Shown: positions 47,943 through 60,449, numbered from the stretch's first letter. The stretch: 64,000 nucleotides of DNA from Aliidiomarina maris (GCF_003987335.1 NZ_PIPK01000005.1:157092-221091); one strand, 5' to 3'. Notes: generated by a model not told the origin, from the letters alone. Made by a program: numbers and translations.

Positions 47943-48239
47943 TTAGTTCATGCCGTATTTTTTCAGCTTCTTACGCAAGGTACCGCGGTTGATACCTAGC
48001 ATGGTTGCTGCACGGGTTTGGTTGCCGCGCGTGTAGGTCATAACTTCTTCAAGTAAAGGCGCTTCCACTTCAGACAGTACCAGCTCGTACAATTCCTGTG
48101 GGTCCTGACCTTCCAGTTGCGTTAGGAAGTTGTTTAGCGCCTGCTTTACACTGTTGCGCAATGGCTTAGGGTTAGCGTTCTGGCTTGCCGTCATCAGGGG
48201 CGTGTTAACTGCATCACGATTTACGTTCTGATCAAACAT
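47943..48239 (-). CDS. fis: DNA-binding protein Fis
   Basis: A 98-residue nucleoid protein that bends DNA and controls stable-RNA promoters. The C-terminal helix-turn-helix is [19 protein letters not shown], ending KKYGMN. ATG 48239 lies inside the end of dusB (8-base overlap), giving the conserved dusB-fis operon. The longer frame to 48374 is within dusB. Confidence 0.95.
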   Translation of the reverse strand: MFDQNVNRDAVNTPLMTASQNANPKPLRNSVKQALNNFLTQLEGQDPQELYELVLSEVEAPLLEEVMTYTRGNQTRAATMLGINRGTLRKKLKKYGMN

Positions 48240-49221
48240 AGTAGCGCTCTTGTCTCTCTTGTAAGTTTTCAAAATAATGGTGTAGTGCGTCGCTTTGCGC
48301 GGCCGCGCTCTCCAGGGCATTGAAGTAACTTCTAAACCCAAGTGGATCATCAATGGCCTGCAAGTACCAACCAATATGCTTCCGGGCTATACGTAGGCCC
48401 TTCAGGTCACCGTAAAAATTATGTAGCTGTTGCAAATGCTGGTGCATGACCGTGGCTAGTTCGTCCATACTCGGTGGCGCTAACGCTTGTTGCTCGGCAA
48501 GATAGTGGACTATCTCACGAAACAGCCAAGGGTTACCTTGGGCACCTCGGCCGACCATCACTGCGTCTGCGCCCGTGTAATCGAGCACAAATTTAGCTTG
48601 TTGCGGCGAAGTAATATCACCATTTGCGACCACAGGGATGGAAATCGCCTGCTTGATTGCCGCAATGGTGTCGTACTCGGCGTTACCCTTATACATATCC
48701 TCGCGCGTGCGTCCATGTACTGCCAGCGATTGAATGCCTGCTTGTTCAGCTATCTTGGCAATTTCAACCCCGTTGCGATGCGCGCGAGCCCAACCTGTGC
48801 GTATTTTCAAAGTAACCGGGACATCTACCGCAGCAACCACTGCATGTAAAATCTCGGTGACCAGCGCGGGGTCCTGTAATAATGCCGACCCGGCCAGCTT
48901 TTTATTAACCTTTTTCGCTGGACAGCCCATATTGATGTCAATAATTTGGGCGCCATGCTCAACGTTGTGTTGTGCCGCCAGCGCCATCAGCTCTGGGTCA
49001 CAACCAGCTATTTGCACCGCACGAATACCCACATCTTGGTGGTGCATCATGCGCTCGCGCGATTTCTCGGTCTCCCATACCCGCGGGTTGCTGGAGAGCA
49101 TTTCTGAAACGGCAAGCCCTGCACCCGTTCTTATGCATAAATTGCGAAAGGGTACATCGGTGACGCCCGCCATGGGCGCTAAAATCACATTATTGTCGAG
49201 TGTATAGTTTCCAATCCGCAT
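48232..49221 (-). CDS. dusB: tRNA-dihydrouridine synthase B
   Basis: A 329-residue FMN-dependent enzyme that reduces uridine in the D-loop of tRNA. It begins [20 protein letters not shown]; the conserved [19 protein letters not shown] carries the catalytic cysteine, and [11 protein letters not shown] follows. It is cotranscribed with fis and overlaps it by 8 bases. Confidence 0.94.
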   Translation of the reverse strand: MRIGNYTLDNNVILAPMAGVTDVPFRNLCIRTGAGLAVSEMLSSNPRVWETEKSRERMMHHQDVGIRAVQIAGCDPELMALAAQHNVEHGAQIIDINMGCPAKKVNKKLAGSALLQDPALVTEILHAVVAAVDVPVTLKIRTGWARAHRNGVEIAKIAEQAGIQSLAVHGRTREDMYKGNAEYDTIAAIKQAISIPVVANGDITSPQQAKFVLDYTGADAVMVGRGAQGNPWLFREIVHYLAEQQALAPPSMDELATVMHQHLQQLHNFYGDLKGLRIARKHIGWYLQAIDDPLGFRSYFNALESAAAQSDALHHYFENLQERQERYYV

Positions 49222-49397
49222 CGTCTAAAAACTGTGCAGCGAAAGGGGAGAGAATTTTAGGGAATTTGAACGCGAAAGGAAAGGCGAGAAAGTGAACAAA
49301 ACTGGCTTTTTTTTCACTTTTCGCCCTTGACTTTATTTCTGGTTAAGCCTTGGCGCACCTGCTTTACAGCCCGATGCTTGTTAACGGTGTGTAATTT

Positions 49398-50282
49398 CTA
49401 TGCGCTGACTCTTTGACCGTTCAGCATCACCCATTCGTCTTGCTCTGTGACTGGATTAAACGCAATGGCAGGCTGATAGGCATCCATTACGTCGTCAGCT
49501 TGTCTGGATAATATCCCTGACATACACAAGTAGCCATGTTCGCCGACGTAGCCAAGAATCACTGAGCTCAACTCTTGCAGTGGCCCAGCTAACACATTCG
49601 CCACCACAATATCAGCGGCCATGGTGGGCTGTTCCGACGGTAAGTACACGTCGAACTTATCGCCGACGTCATTGCGTTCTGCGTTTTCACGCGTGGCAAT
49701 CAGAGCTTGGCGGTCAATATCAATGCCAACACAACGTGCCGCACCTAACTTGAGTGCCGCGATACCTAAAATACCGGAGCCACAGCCAAAATCGACCACG
49801 GTTTTACCCGCCAGGTCTTGCTTGGCTAACCAACTGAGACAAAGCGCCGTGGTCGGGTGCGTACCCGTACCAAACGCCATCCCTGGGTCGAGCAGAATAT
49901 TTGCTGCACTGGGATCAGGTGCTTGGTGCCATGACGGCACGACCCACAAGTTGCTGGCGAACTGGATAGGCTTGAAGTTATCCATCCATTCGCGTTCCCA
50001 GTCTTTGTCTTCCAAAGGATCGGTCTTAAACGCGAAGCCTTTACCTAAGTATTTCACCTGTTCAAGGCGCTTAACTAGCCCGCGCATATCATGGGCAGCG
50101 TCAAATAAACCGGTCACTAAGGTATGGTCCCACAGTTGAATTTCACCGGGGCCGGGCTCAAATATAGGCGCGTCTTTACCATCGCGATAGGTGACCGCTT
50201 GCGCGCCATTGGCGATGAGGACATCGCCAAGTTGACGCGCATGGGCTTCATCACTACTTAAAGTCAGTTGAATCCAAGGCAT
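49398..50282 (-). CDS. prmA: Ribosomal protein L11 methyltransferase
   Basis: A 294-residue enzyme that trimethylates L11. The N-terminal L11-binding domain is followed by a class I fold with VVDFGCGSGILGIAALKLGA and ANVLAGPL. The start MPWIQLTLSSDEAHARQLGD is typical. It follows accC by 2 bases in accB-accC-prmA, the usual gammaproteobacterial order before dusB-fis. Confidence 0.94.
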   Translation of the reverse strand: MPWIQLTLSSDEAHARQLGDVLIANGAQAVTYRDGKDAPIFEPGPGEIQLWDHTLVTGLFDAAHDMRGLVKRLEQVKYLGKGFAFKTDPLEDKDWEREWMDNFKPIQFASNLWVVPSWHQAPDPSAANILLDPGMAFGTGTHPTTALCLSWLAKQDLAGKTVVDFGCGSGILGIAALKLGAARCVGIDIDRQALIATRENAERNDVGDKFDVYLPSEQPTMAADIVVANVLAGPLQELSSVILGYVGEHGYLCMSGILSRQADDVMDAYQPAIAFNPVTEQDEWVMLNGQRVSA

Positions 50283-50284
50283 GC

Positions 50285-51628
50285 TTAAGCAAGCCCCAGC
50301 TTTTTCTCTAAGTAATGAATGTTGGTACCACCATGTTGGAAATTCTCATCCGCCATGATGCCTTTTTGCAAAGGTATATTGGTTTTAATACCGTCGATAA
50401 TTAATTCGCTTAAGGCATTCCGCATGCGCGCAATAGCGACGTCGCGGTTGTCACCAAAAGTAATCAACTTGCCTATCATCGAATCGTAGTTCGGTGGTAC
50501 GCGGTAGTCAGTATAAATGTGCGAATCCCAGCGTACGCCCATGCCACCTGGTGGGTGGAAACGGGTAATTGTGCCAGGCGAAGGCACAAAACGCTCAGGG
50601 TCTTCAGCATTGATACGACATTCAACAGCATGGCCGCGAATGACCACGTCTTCTTGGCTAATCGACAGCGGACGCCCCGCAGCAATGCGCAGCTGCTCCT
50701 TGACTAAGTCAATCCCGGTTACCAATTCGGTGACAGGGTGCTCAACCTGAATACGGGTATTCATTTCAATGAAATAGAACTCGCCGTTTTCGTATAGGAA
50801 CTCAAAGGTACCAGCACCGCGATAACCAATTTCCACACACGCACGGGCACAGCGCTCACCAATGCTTTTACGCATTTCTTGGGTGATACCGGGTGCTGGC
50901 GCTTCTTCTACCACTTTTTGGTGACGGCGCTGCATCGAGCAATCGCGCTCGCCCAAGTGAACGGCGTTACCTTGACCGTCTGCTAACACCTGAATTTCGA
51001 TATGGCGTGGGTTCTCTAAGAACTTCTCCATATACACCACAGGGTTACCGAAAGCAGCACGGGCTTCGTTTTGGGTGGTGACAATCGCAGACAGTAAGTC
51101 TTTTTCCTGACGCACGACACGCATACCGCGGCCACCGCCGCCGCCAGCGGCTTTGACAATAATCGGATAGCCAATACGCTTAGCAATTTTCAGGTTCTTT
51201 TCATCATTGTCGTCCAACGGACCACCCGAACCAGGCACACAAGGTACGCCTGCGGCTTTCATCGCTTCAATCGCTGATACTTTGTCGCCCATCATGCGAA
51301 TCACATCAGGGGTTGGGCCAACAAAGATAAACCCAGAATTTTCCACCTGCTCAGCAAAGTCAGCATTTTCTGCTAAAAAGCCGTAACCCGGGTGAATAGC
51401 AGCCGCGTCAGTCACTTCTGCTGCACTAATAATACGTGGAATATTCAGGTAACTTTCAGTCGCTGAGGCCGGGCCAATACAAATTGACTCATCGGCGAGC
51501 AACACGTGCTTAAGATTTTTATCCACCGTAGAGTGAACGGCGACGGTTTTGATGCCTAATTCTTTACAGGCACGCAAAATACGCAGCGCTATTTCTCCAC
51601 GGTTGGCAATCACTACTTTATCTAACAT
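50285..51628 (-). CDS. accC: Acetyl-CoA carboxylase biotin carboxylase subunit
   Basis: A 447-residue ATP-grasp enzyme that carboxylates biotin on AccB. It starts [20 protein letters not shown]; the Gly-rich [17 protein letters not shown] lid and [16 protein letters not shown] are intact. It lies 21 bases after accB. Confidence 0.96.
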   Translation of the reverse strand: MLDKVVIANRGEIALRILRACKELGIKTVAVHSTVDKNLKHVLLADESICIGPASATESYLNIPRIISAAEVTDAAAIHPGYGFLAENADFAEQVENSGFIFVGPTPDVIRMMGDKVSAIEAMKAAGVPCVPGSGGPLDDNDEKNLKIAKRIGYPIIVKAAGGGGGRGMRVVRQEKDLLSAIVTTQNEARAAFGNPVVYMEKFLENPRHIEIQVLADGQGNAVHLGERDCSMQRRHQKVVEEAPAPGITQEMRKSIGERCARACVEIGYRGAGTFEFLYENGEFYFIEMNTRIQVEHPVTELVTGIDLVKEQLRIAAGRPLSISQEDVVIRGHAVECRINAEDPERFVPSPGTITRFHPPGGMGVRWDSHIYTDYRVPPNYDSMIGKLITFGDNRDVAIARMRNALSELIIDGIKTNIPLQKGIMADENFQHGGTNIHYLEKKLGLA

Positions 51629-51649
51629 AGTCTCAACCTGGCGGTAGTA

Positions 51650-52111
51650 TTATTCGATGATAAATAGCGGCTGGTCGAATTCCACCGGCGCTTCGTTCTC
51701 AACCAAGATTTTCTTCACAGTGCCGCTGACATCTGCTTCAATCTGGTTCATCATTTTCATCGCTTCCACGATGCACAGGGTGTCACCGACATTGACTTGC
51801 TGGCCAACCTGAACAAAGGCTTTTGCACCTGGGGCTGGCGACTCATAATACGTACCAACCATAGGTGAACGCACTTTATGGCCAGTTTCTTCTGGCGCAG
51901 GTGCGTCAACAGAGGTCGCAGAAGCGGCTGCGGTCGGTGCGCTTGGCGCTGCTGCAGGCATCGGCGCTGGTGCCGCATAATGCATTTGTTGCATAGGTGC
52001 TGGGCTGTGACGATTGATACGGACTGATTCTTCACCTTCAGTGATTTCCAGCTCTGCAATGCCAGACTCTTCAACCAGTTCGATTAGCTTTTTAATTTTA
52101 CGAATATCCAT
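51650..52111 (-). CDS. accB: Acetyl-CoA carboxylase biotin carboxyl carrier protein
   Basis: A 153-residue protein from ATG 52111 ([16 protein letters not shown]). A Pro/Ala-rich linker (about 50-75) joins the N-terminal part to the biotinyl domain; the biotinylated lysine is K119 in EAMKM. It works with AccC in fatty acid synthesis. It follows aroQ, whose stop lies 16 bases upstream. Confidence 0.95.
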   Translation of the reverse strand: MDIRKIKKLIELVEESGIAELEITEGEESVRINRHSPAPMQQMHYAAPAPMPAAAPSAPTAAASATSVDAPAPEETGHKVRSPMVGTYYESPAPGAKAFVQVGQQVNVGDTLCIVEAMKMMNQIEADVSGTVKKILVENEAPVEFDQPLFIIE

Positions 52112-52127
52112 AACCAATATCTTTGCT

Positions 52128-52589
52128 CTAGTTAGTGTGAGAAGAGGACTGCAACAGGCTAACTGCTTGTTGCAATGCGAATGAGTAACCAGCTGCGCCA
52201 AACCCAGATATTACCCCTTGGGCAATATCTGAGATATAGGAATGGTGACGAAACGCTTCGCGCGCATGTACATTCGATAAATGCACTTCAATACAAGGAA
52301 TTTGTACCCCTTGTAAGGCATCACGGATCGCCACACTGGTGTGGGTATAAGCAGCAGGATTTATAATAATGAAGTCAATGTTACCGTGCGCTTGCTGGAT
52401 TGCATCAATCAGCTCGTGCTCGGCGTTACTTTGTAGGCAAGTGACTGCGCAACCTAATTCAGCCCCAAGCTGAGTGAGGTTTTGATTGATCTGTGCCAGC
52501 GTGGTCGTACCGTATACCGACGGCTCACGCGTCCCCAACATATTCAAATTAGGGCCATGCAAGACTAAAATGCGTGATTTCTCAGTCAT
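52128..52589 (-). CDS. aroQ: 3-dehydroquinate dehydratase, type II
   Basis: A 153-residue shikimate-pathway enzyme. It begins with [20 protein letters not shown], with catalytic Tyr26, and has [18 protein letters not shown]. It lies first in aroQ-accB-accC. Confidence 0.95.
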   Translation of the reverse strand: MTEKSRILVLHGPNLNMLGTREPSVYGTTTLAQINQNLTQLGAELGCAVTCLQSNAEHELIDAIQQAHGNIDFIIINPAAYTHTSVAIRDALQGVQIPCIEVHLSNVHAREAFRHHSYISDIAQGVISGFGAAGYSFALQQAVSLLQSSSHTN

Positions 52590-52723
52590 ATTGCGCTCAT
52601 CTGCTGCGATAAAGCCAAAACCACAAATGCGGCATTGGCGTTTTAACCAATCATGTCATTATACGGCCTAATTTCAAAATGACAGTAAAATACTGGTCTT
52701 ATCACAGCATTTCGGCGCAAGTT

Positions 52724-54526
52724 TTACATCATTAGCTGCTCTAAATGTTGGGCAAAGTCACGGGCATTCATAAAGCCTGTCACCCGCGCACCGCGAATTT
52801 CCTCTCCATTAGGGTCAAAAAACATAATGGTGGGCAAGCCAACGACTTGATAGTGGCCGAGCAATTCGTTATTGGTTGCGTTGCTACTGGTGACGTCCGA
52901 TTGCAGTACGACCGCATTTTCAAGTAGCGCTTGAACCTGCGGGTCGGTAAAGGTGTAGGCTTCAAATTCTTTACAGGCAACGCACCAGTCGGCGTACAGG
53001 TCGAGCATGACCCACTGGCCTTGCGCGGCGTCCAAGCGTTGCTGCAATGCCTCAAGGCCGACTACTTGCTCAAACTCCAAGTGCTCCATAAACGCGGCTT
53101 GGATAAATGGCTTCTGCCAAACGACCCCAGCGCTGGCTAGTGCCAGCATGCAAGCGACCAAAATAACTCGCCCACGGGCTTTCAATTGTGGCCAGAAGCT
53201 ACGGCTAATAATCACGATGCTGATTACGATAAACACCAGCCACAGAATAGCTGCGGTGAACATTGGAATGAGGCGCTCGATCATAAACAGTGCTACGGCT
53301 AACAATAACAGGCCGAATATAATCTTCACGCTGTTCATCCATGGGCCAGCTTTCGGAAGTAACTTGCCGCCAGACGCACCAATAATCATCAGCGGGATGC
53401 CCATTCCGATACTTAAGGCATAGAGGATTAAACCACCGTTTACCACATCGCCAGACTGCGCGATAAATAGCAATACGCCAGATAATGGTGCCGTAGTACA
53501 GGGGGATGCAATCAAGCCAGACAGCGCACCCATCAGGAAAACACCGCCATAGGCGCCGCCTTTTTGGCGTTGACTCAATTGATTGAGCGAATTCTGCCAT
53601 CGGCTTGGCAGTTGCAATGTATATGCGCCAAACATACCCGCTGCAAGGACAATAAACAGAATTGCTAGGGTGATTAAAATAGCCGGGTGCTGTAAGTACG
53701 CTTGGTATTGCATACCCGCGAGCGCCACGATAATACCTAGTGCCGTGTAGGTGAGGGCCATACCTTGCACGTACACAAACGATAGCAAAAAGCCGCGTCC
53801 TGTCGTGAGCTTACCGCGTTGACCGCCAATAATCCCGGCAATAATCGGATACATTGGAAACACGCATGGGGTAAAGGCTAAACCTAGCCCGAGCAGTAAA
53901 AACACCAGCATGACCCAGGTCAGGTTGTCAGAATTCAGTACCTCACTGAAAGGGCCACCAGCCGGTTCTGAAAAATCGGCAAGTGCGACACCGCTGCCTG
54001 TGCCGGCGGCACCTGCGCCCGTGGTTGCCTGCAGGGAGATTTCATGCCGCGTCGGCGCATAACATAAGCCAGCGTCAGCGCAGCCTTGAAAGCTAAACGT
54101 CAATACCTCACCGCCCTGAAGTGGGGCTAACTCAACCACAATTGTTAAGCTGTCGCGGTAAATAAAGGTATCACCGAAAAACTCATCGGAATGCTCTTCT
54201 GCTTCAGGGAGCGGTTGAATGCCATAAATTAAAGATTCAGGCTGATAACTAAAGCGGTGCTGATATAAATAGTAACCTTCGGCAATATCAAAGTGCAGGC
54301 TGAGTTCATCGCCGTGCTGCTCATAGCTAAACTGAAACGCTTGCTGGACTGGCAAAAAGTCACTGTCGTTACTGGCAAACTGATTCATGTTAAAGGTTTG
54401 CGCCATGCTGGGCGCTTGCCAACTAAATGCAAGCAGCATCAGCCAAGTTGCAAACCAACCCATGCGAAATAGATATGGGCGTTTGACCTTAGGTCGGGCA
54501 CTGCCTTGAATGGCGCCTGTAAACAT
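52724..54526 (-). CDS. dsbD: Thiol:disulfide interchange protein DsbD
   Basis: A 600-residue inner-membrane protein that passes electrons from thioredoxin to the periplasm. The start ATG 54526 has AGGA upstream and is followed by a signal sequence ending SMA. The alpha domain has GCADAGLCYAPTRHE, the eight-helix beta domain has TPCVFPMYP and SPCTTAPLSG, and the gamma thioredoxin domain has DWCVACKE (C515, C518). All six redox cysteines are present. It is near cutA, as in E. coli. Confidence 0.93.
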   Translation of the reverse strand: MFTGAIQGSARPKVKRPYLFRMGWFATWLMLLAFSWQAPSMAQTFNMNQFASNDSDFLPVQQAFQFSYEQHGDELSLHFDIAEGYYLYQHRFSYQPESLIYGIQPLPEAEEHSDEFFGDTFIYRDSLTIVVELAPLQGGEVLTFSFQGCADAGLCYAPTRHEISLQATTGAGAAGTGSGVALADFSEPAGGPFSEVLNSDNLTWVMLVFLLLGLGLAFTPCVFPMYPIIAGIIGGQRGKLTTGRGFLLSFVYVQGMALTYTALGIIVALAGMQYQAYLQHPAILITLAILFIVLAAGMFGAYTLQLPSRWQNSLNQLSQRQKGGAYGGVFLMGALSGLIASPCTTAPLSGVLLFIAQSGDVVNGGLILYALSIGMGIPLMIIGASGGKLLPKAGPWMNSVKIIFGLLLLAVALFMIERLIPMFTAAILWLVFIVISIVIISRSFWPQLKARGRVILVACMLALASAGVVWQKPFIQAAFMEHLEFEQVVGLEALQQRLDAAQGQWVMLDLYADWCVACKEFEAYTFTDPQVQALLENAVVLQSDVTSSNATNNELLGHYQVVGLPTIMFFDPNGEEIRGARVTGFMNARDFAQHLEQLMM

Positions 54527-54643
54527 ACTTAAATTCCTGCACATAAAAAAGTAAAAGCCCGCGGCAACCTGAGTGACCAGCAAAGCACAGATAGTAGCAG
54601 CATCGCAGGTCAAGGTTAACCGACGATGAATCCGGTTGCCTGG

Positions 54644-54979
54644 TTAGTTGTTGTTGCCAGTGGTCGCTGCGACCCAGGTGAGATAATCCGTCAGGCCATG
54701 TTGAATAGGGCTGGCAATAATCTCTGGGGTGTCATACGGATGCAATGACAAAATGGTCGCCTCAAGTCGCTCATAATTTGCCGCTGTAGTTTTTGCTAAC
54801 AGTAAAAACTCCTGCTGTTGCTCAATCTTTCCTTCCCATGCATACACAGATTCGACCCCGGCAACTATATTGACACAAGCAGCTAATTTTTTAGCCACCA
54901 GAGTTTGCGCAATCTGTTCAGCCACCGCACGGCTTGGCGTTGTGCAGAAAACCATGATGATGTCATGTGTAACTGGCAT
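54644..54979 (-). CDS. cutA: Divalent-cation tolerance protein CutA
   Basis: A 111-residue trimeric protein. Characteristic parts are VFCTTPSRAVAEQIAQTLV, AACVNIV, ESVYAWEGKIEQQQEFLLLA and LHPYDTPEI. I chose ATG 54979 with GAGG before it. The molecular role is uncertain. It is upstream of dsbD and divergent from fxsA. Confidence 0.93.
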   Translation of the reverse strand: MPVTHDIIMVFCTTPSRAVAEQIAQTLVAKKLAACVNIVAGVESVYAWEGKIEQQQEFLLLAKTTAANYERLEATILSLHPYDTPEIIASPIQHGLTDYLTWVAATTGNNN

Positions 54980-55069
54980 AAAAAACCTCGTAAGTGGAAA
55001 GAGCAAGCTGCCTTGAATTTGCGGCTATCATGCCCCATTTATAGAGTTAACACCAAGTTAGGACTACTT

Positions 55070-55597
55070 ATGTTACAACTACTTTTATTGATATTTATTG
55101 CTGTTCCAATTATCGAAATCACTATCATGCTGCAAGTGGGCGATGCGATCGGTGGTTGGAACACTATTTTGTTAATCATTGCCACGGCGGTGATAGGCGC
55201 ATTATTAGTCAAGCTTCAAGGCGTGCGCAACTGGGTGGCGATGCAGCAACGCATGTTGCAAGGTCAAGTGCCTGAATTGGAAATGGTCGGTGGGCTGCTT
55301 ATTTTCTTTGCAGGCGTGCTACTGATTACCCCCGGGTTTGTGACCGATATCATTGGTTTTGCGTTACTTGTGACGCCTGTTCGGCATGCCCTCGCAGGAC
55401 GCTTAATTGGGCGTATGCAGGCTAAGGGCAAAGCTGCCTTCATGCGCTTTCAGTTTGGTCAAGGGCAGCCAGGTAGTCGCTCTAGAGGTCCAGCTAATGA
55501 CGCGAACGGCGACGTGATTGACGGCGAGTATACTGAGAAGCGCGAGCCCCATGCGCATCTGGGTGATAACGACGACACGCGCAACAGCAAAAAGTGA
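55070..55597 (+). CDS. fxsA: FxsA family membrane protein
   Basis: A 175-residue protein with three or four membrane helices (LLLLIFIAVPIIEITIML; TILLIIATAVIGALLV; LLIFFAGVLLITPGFVTDII) and a polar C-terminal tail. FxsA affects exclusion of phage T7 by the F plasmid in E. coli, though its normal role is unknown. It precedes groESL, as in many relatives. Confidence 0.88.
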   Translation: MLQLLLLIFIAVPIIEITIMLQVGDAIGGWNTILLIIATAVIGALLVKLQGVRNWVAMQQRMLQGQVPELEMVGGLLIFFAGVLLITPGFVTDIIGFALLVTPVRHALAGRLIGRMQAKGKAAFMRFQFGQGQPGSRSRGPANDANGDVIDGEYTEKREPHAHLGDNDDTRNSKK

Positions 55598-55616
55598 ATT
55601 TTTTTTCACTCGCCCC

Positions 55617-55644
55617 CTTGGGTTCGTCACAGCAGCCCCCATTT
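55617..55644 (+). promoter_or_regulatory. Sigma-32 heat-shock promoter of groESL
   Basis: CTTGGGT (55617-55623), 13-base spacer, CCCCATTT (55637-55644). The -10 element matches the heat-shock consensus exactly and the -35 matches CTTG. It lies 73 bases before groES. A GGCC-TTCG-GGCC tetraloop hairpin (55670-55681) is in the leader. Confidence 0.75.
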
Positions 55645-55716
55645 TGCTATCAACTAAATATTTAACACCGGCCTTCGGGCCTTTCGTTATGTCTATCTCA
55701 ATTAGGGAGTATCCAC

Positions 55717-56007
55717 ATGAAACTTCGTCCTTTGCATGACCGTGTGATCGTCAAGCGTTCTGACGCAGAAAGTAAATCACCAGGTGGCATCGTGTTAACT
55801 GGCTCAGCAGCTGAAAAGTCAACTCGCGGCGAAATCATCGCTGTGGGCAATGGCCGCATTCTGGACAACGGTGAAGTGAAGCCATTGGATGTAAAGGTTG
55901 GTGACAAAGTCTTATTCAGTGAAGGCTACGGCGTGAAAACCGAGAAGCTGGACGGCGAAGAAGTGCTTATCATGTCCGAGTCAGACATTTTAGCCATCGT
56001 TGAGTAA
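55717..56007 (+). CDS. groES: Co-chaperonin GroES
   Basis: A 96-residue subunit of the heptameric lid of GroEL. It starts [20 protein letters not shown], has the mobile loop near residues 18-33 ([16 protein letters not shown]) and ends SDILAIVE. It is the first gene of the heat-shock operon groES-groEL. Confidence 0.97.
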   Translation: MKLRPLHDRVIVKRSDAESKSPGGIVLTGSAAEKSTRGEIIAVGNGRILDNGEVKPLDVKVGDKVLFSEGYGVKTEKLDGEEVLIMSESDILAIVE

Positions 56008-56049
56008 CCGTTCGTTACGTTAAAACGAACTACCACTACTGAGAATTAA

Positions 56050-57696
<1,647 letters not shown>

Positions 57697-57726
57697 GCGT
57701 TCGCTTACGTCGCTCCAACCTATTCA

Positions 57727-57753
57727 AGGCAGTGCTTCGGCACTGCCTTTTTG
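57727..57753 (+). terminator. Terminator after groEL
   Basis: AGGCAGTGC-TTCG-GCACTGCCT followed by TTTT. Confidence 0.9.
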
Positions 57754-57859
57754 TTGGTGCGCCAGGCAATTCTTTGCAATTCTCTAACCTGCAACCTATT
57801 GCTTAAATTATGGTCATACTCTACAACTATGTATGTTGTCCTATTAGGAGGATACCGAT

Positions 57860-58366
57860 ATGAAACGCACCATGATTGCCTTGATCACAATGGCACTATT
57901 GCCTTTATCCGCGCTTAGTGCAGCGCATAGCGCAGAGTTGAATATTGAGTTTAAAGAGCCCGAACGCTTTTCCGATATCGAACCTGCGCGTGAAAACCGC
58001 ACCCGATTTCGTGAGCGTACGTTAGCTGGTTTTGAGGAAATATTTGCCCAAGTGGCAAGTCGCTTGCCTGAAGACCAGGTATTAAACGTCACTGTCACCG
58101 ATATCGATTTGGCGGGTTACGTTGAACCTATTCCAAGTAGCGGTGGCTTAGAGCCGTTGCGCATCGTTCGCCATGGACATGAACCGGTATTACGCTTTGC
58201 ATACAGCTTAGTGGCAGCCGACGGCGAAGTACTGCAAGAGGGTGAGGAGCGTCTGCGTGGCCGCACGACTACCGACAGTATTCGGCGCCATAGCACCAGT
58301 ACCGACAATCTTGGTCATGAACGTGAAATGGTTGAACGTTGGTTCCGCGAAAACTTTAACGCTTAA
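57860..58366 (+). CDS. DUF3016 family exported protein
   Basis: A 168-residue protein with a signal peptide (1-25). The mature part contains LPEDQVLNVTVTDIDLAGYV and RFAYSLVAADGEVLQEGEERLR, the DUF3016 pattern. Likely periplasmic; function unknown. An AGGAGG site precedes ATG 57860. A terminator follows it. Confidence 0.8.
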   Translation: MKRTMIALITMALLPLSALSAAHSAELNIEFKEPERFSDIEPARENRTRFRERTLAGFEEIFAQVASRLPEDQVLNVTVTDIDLAGYVEPIPSSGGLEPLRIVRHGHEPVLRFAYSLVAADGEVLQEGEERLRGRTTTDSIRRHSTSTDNLGHEREMVERWFRENFNA

Positions 58367-58412
58367 TTTTCGTAAAGAGGTTAAAGTATCCGGCGCAGTC
58401 ACCGACACAGTA

Positions 58413-58441
58413 AGCGAGGGTAAATGCCCTCGCTTTTTTTT
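58413..58441 (+). terminator. Terminator after the DUF3016 gene
   Basis: AGCGAGGG (58413-58420) pairs with CCCTCGCT (58427-58434), followed by a run of eight Ts. Confidence 0.88.
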
Positions 58442-58469
58442 CCAAATACGTGATCACGTAGGAGGTAGC

Positions 58470-58652
58470 ATGGAAGTATCAATGAATAGCCAGCAAGCCC
58501 TTGAACTTAAAGGTGTGCAGATGGCGAACAATCAGCAAAAGTTAGTCGGCCAAGCGAGCTTGCAGTTATTGCAATCCGCAGCGGTCGAAATGACCGTTAG
58601 CCCGTCTACGCCGAGTGCGGCGGTGGGGCAAAACATTAACACCACGGCTTAG
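58470..58652 (+). CDS. YjfB-like small protein
   Basis: A 60-residue protein from ATG 58470, after GGAGG. It begins MEVSMNSQQALELKGVQMAN and has a helical middle (QQKLVGQASLQLLQSAAVEM) and a Ser/Pro/Thr-rich tail. This resembles small YjfB-type proteins, annotated as putative motility proteins. It lies between a terminator and the convergent epmB gene, so it is probably monocistronic. Confidence 0.6.
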   Translation: MEVSMNSQQALELKGVQMANNQQKLVGQASLQLLQSAAVEMTVSPSTPSAAVGQNINTTA

Positions 58653-59683
58653 GATTCACTAGGCCAAAGCGGTGTTTTACTTGCTTCACCGGCAATCTCA
58701 CGTACCAGTTTAGGTACTAAGAAACCTGGTAGCGAAGCCTGTAATTGCTGAATAAGATCAGTGGCAAAGGTGTCGCTCACTGCGAAGTGTGCGGCGCCGG
58801 CCACTTTATCTAGCTGGTGTAAGTAATACGGCATGACACCCACCGCGAACAAGGCTTCACTGAGTTGCGCCAATGCTGCAGCATCGTCGTTGACCCCTCG
58901 CAATAACACACTTTGATTCAACAGATGCACACCCGCTTGACGCCATTTGGCAAGACCTTGGCGAAGCTCTGGGCTAATCTCTTGCGCGTGATTGGCGTGA
59001 ATTACCAGAATAATTTGCAAGCGACTGGCATAAAAGCGGTCGGCAAGCTCCTGGGTCAGGCGATCAGGAATCACCACTGGCAGGCGCGAGTGAATACGTA
59101 CTCGGGTAATTTGCGCTAATGGCTCCAATGCAGCCAGTAATGTGGCAATCTTATCGTCCTTCGCCATCAATGGGTCGCCGCCACTCAAAATCACTTCATT
59201 CACCTCCGGGTGAGCGACGATATAGCGCACTAATTCATTAAGTTGAGCTTGGCCAAACTTATGTTCGCCATATGGGAAGTGGCGCCTAAAGCAATAGCGG
59301 CAGTTCACTGCACAGCCGCCGCGCAAAATGACTAATACCCGTGAGCTGTATTTATGCAATAAACCGGGTTGTGCAGTGGCATCGTCCTCGCCAAGTGGGT
59401 CTGTGCTATAGCCATCGACGGCATTGAATTCGTTGTGCAAGGGCCAGACTTGGCGCAATAATGGGTCATTAATATCGCCAGGTCGCATCAAACCAGCGAA
59501 GTGTTGTGGCACCAGCATCGGAAATAAACGTCGAGCTGGCGCATGCGTGGCAATCCAAGTGCTTGGCAGCTGCAACGCCTCACCGAGTGCAAGCGGGTCT
59601 TTATAAGCATTCGCTAACTGGCGTTGCCAATCGTTCGGAGCGCTTAGATGGATAACTTGTGCCTCGTTCGGTGCTGAGCTCAT
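58649..59683 (-). CDS. epmB: EF-P beta-lysylation protein EpmB (lysine 2,3-aminomutase-like)
   Basis: A 344-residue radical SAM and PLP enzyme that converts (S)-alpha-lysine to (R)-beta-lysine for EF-P modification. The cluster-binding cysteines are C124, C128 and C131 in CAVNCRYC. It diverges from efp, so the modifier and its target share a promoter region of about 110 bases. It overlaps the stop of the YjfB-like gene by 4 bases. Confidence 0.9.
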   Translation of the reverse strand: MSSAPNEAQVIHLSAPNDWQRQLANAYKDPLALGEALQLPSTWIATHAPARRLFPMLVPQHFAGLMRPGDINDPLLRQVWPLHNEFNAVDGYSTDPLGEDDATAQPGLLHKYSSRVLVILRGGCAVNCRYCFRRHFPYGEHKFGQAQLNELVRYIVAHPEVNEVILSGGDPLMAKDDKIATLLAALEPLAQITRVRIHSRLPVVIPDRLTQELADRFYASRLQIILVIHANHAQEISPELRQGLAKWRQAGVHLLNQSVLLRGVNDDAAALAQLSEALFAVGVMPYYLHQLDKVAGAAHFAVSDTFATDLIQQLQASLPGFLVPKLVREIAGEASKTPLWPSES

Positions 59684-59793
59684 GGGTGCGAATAGATATT
59701 TTAATTCAATGGGCTGTTATTTTACCTGAAATGCCGCCCGGTTTGGTTTATTATTGGGACAAAATTTGTAGACTTCCCGCAAAGAGGATATCC

Positions 59794-60363
59794 ATGGCAA
59801 GTTACAGCACAAGTGAATTCAAAGGTGGTTTGAAGATTATGCAGGACGGCGAGCCTTGCACCATCCTTGAAAATGAAATGGTTAAGCCAGGTAAAGGCCA
59901 AGCTTTTAACCGCGTGAAAATCCGTAAATTAATTAGCGGTAAAGTAGTAGAGAAGACTTTCAAGTCCGGCGATAGCGTTGAAGCGGCCGATGTACAGGAA
60001 GTTGAACTTGCATACTTGTACAGTGATGGCGAGTTCTGGCATTTCATGAATAATGAGAGCTTTGAGCAACTAGCCGCCGATGAAGCCGCAGTGGGTGACA
60101 CGGTTAAATGGCTAGTCGAGCAAGACGTTTGCACATTAACCTTGTGGAACGGCAAGCCTATCAATGTCACACCACCGAACTTTGTTGAATTAGAAATTAC
60201 TGAAACCGATCCTGGTTTGAAAGGTGATACTGCTGGGACAGGTGGTAAACCGGCCACTTTGGTGACTGGCGCTGTGGTTCGTGTGCCATTGTTCGTACAA
60301 ATTGGCGAAGTGATCAAGGTTGATACCCGCAGCGGCGATTACGTCTCTCGCGTGCAAAAATAA
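59794..60363 (+). CDS. efp: Elongation factor P
   Basis: A 189-residue translation factor that relieves ribosome stalling at polyproline. The modified lysine is K34 in [13 protein letters not shown] 59794 follows AGAGG; a longer frame from 59659 overlaps epmB antisense and is not used. It is flanked by epmB and epmA. Confidence 0.96.
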   Translation: MASYSTSEFKGGLKIMQDGEPCTILENEMVKPGKGQAFNRVKIRKLISGKVVEKTFKSGDSVEAADVQEVELAYLYSDGEFWHFMNNESFEQLAADEAAVGDTVKWLVEQDVCTLTLWNGKPINVTPPNFVELEITETDPGLKGDTAGTGGKPATLVTGAVVRVPLFVQIGEVIKVDTRSGDYVSRVQK

Positions 60364-60402
60364 CGGTGTCGGCATAATGCCGAATCAATCAATCGAGCGA
60401 AT

Positions 60403-60426
60403 AAACGGTGCCATTGGCACCGTTTT
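60403..60426 (+). terminator. Terminator between efp and epmA
   Basis: AAACGGTGCC-ATT-GGCACCGTTT, then TGTT. It lies 24 bases before the epmA ATG, so it may limit readthrough from the strongly expressed efp. Confidence 0.8.
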
Positions 60427-60449
60427 GTTATTGGACATGGCAACCTTTT

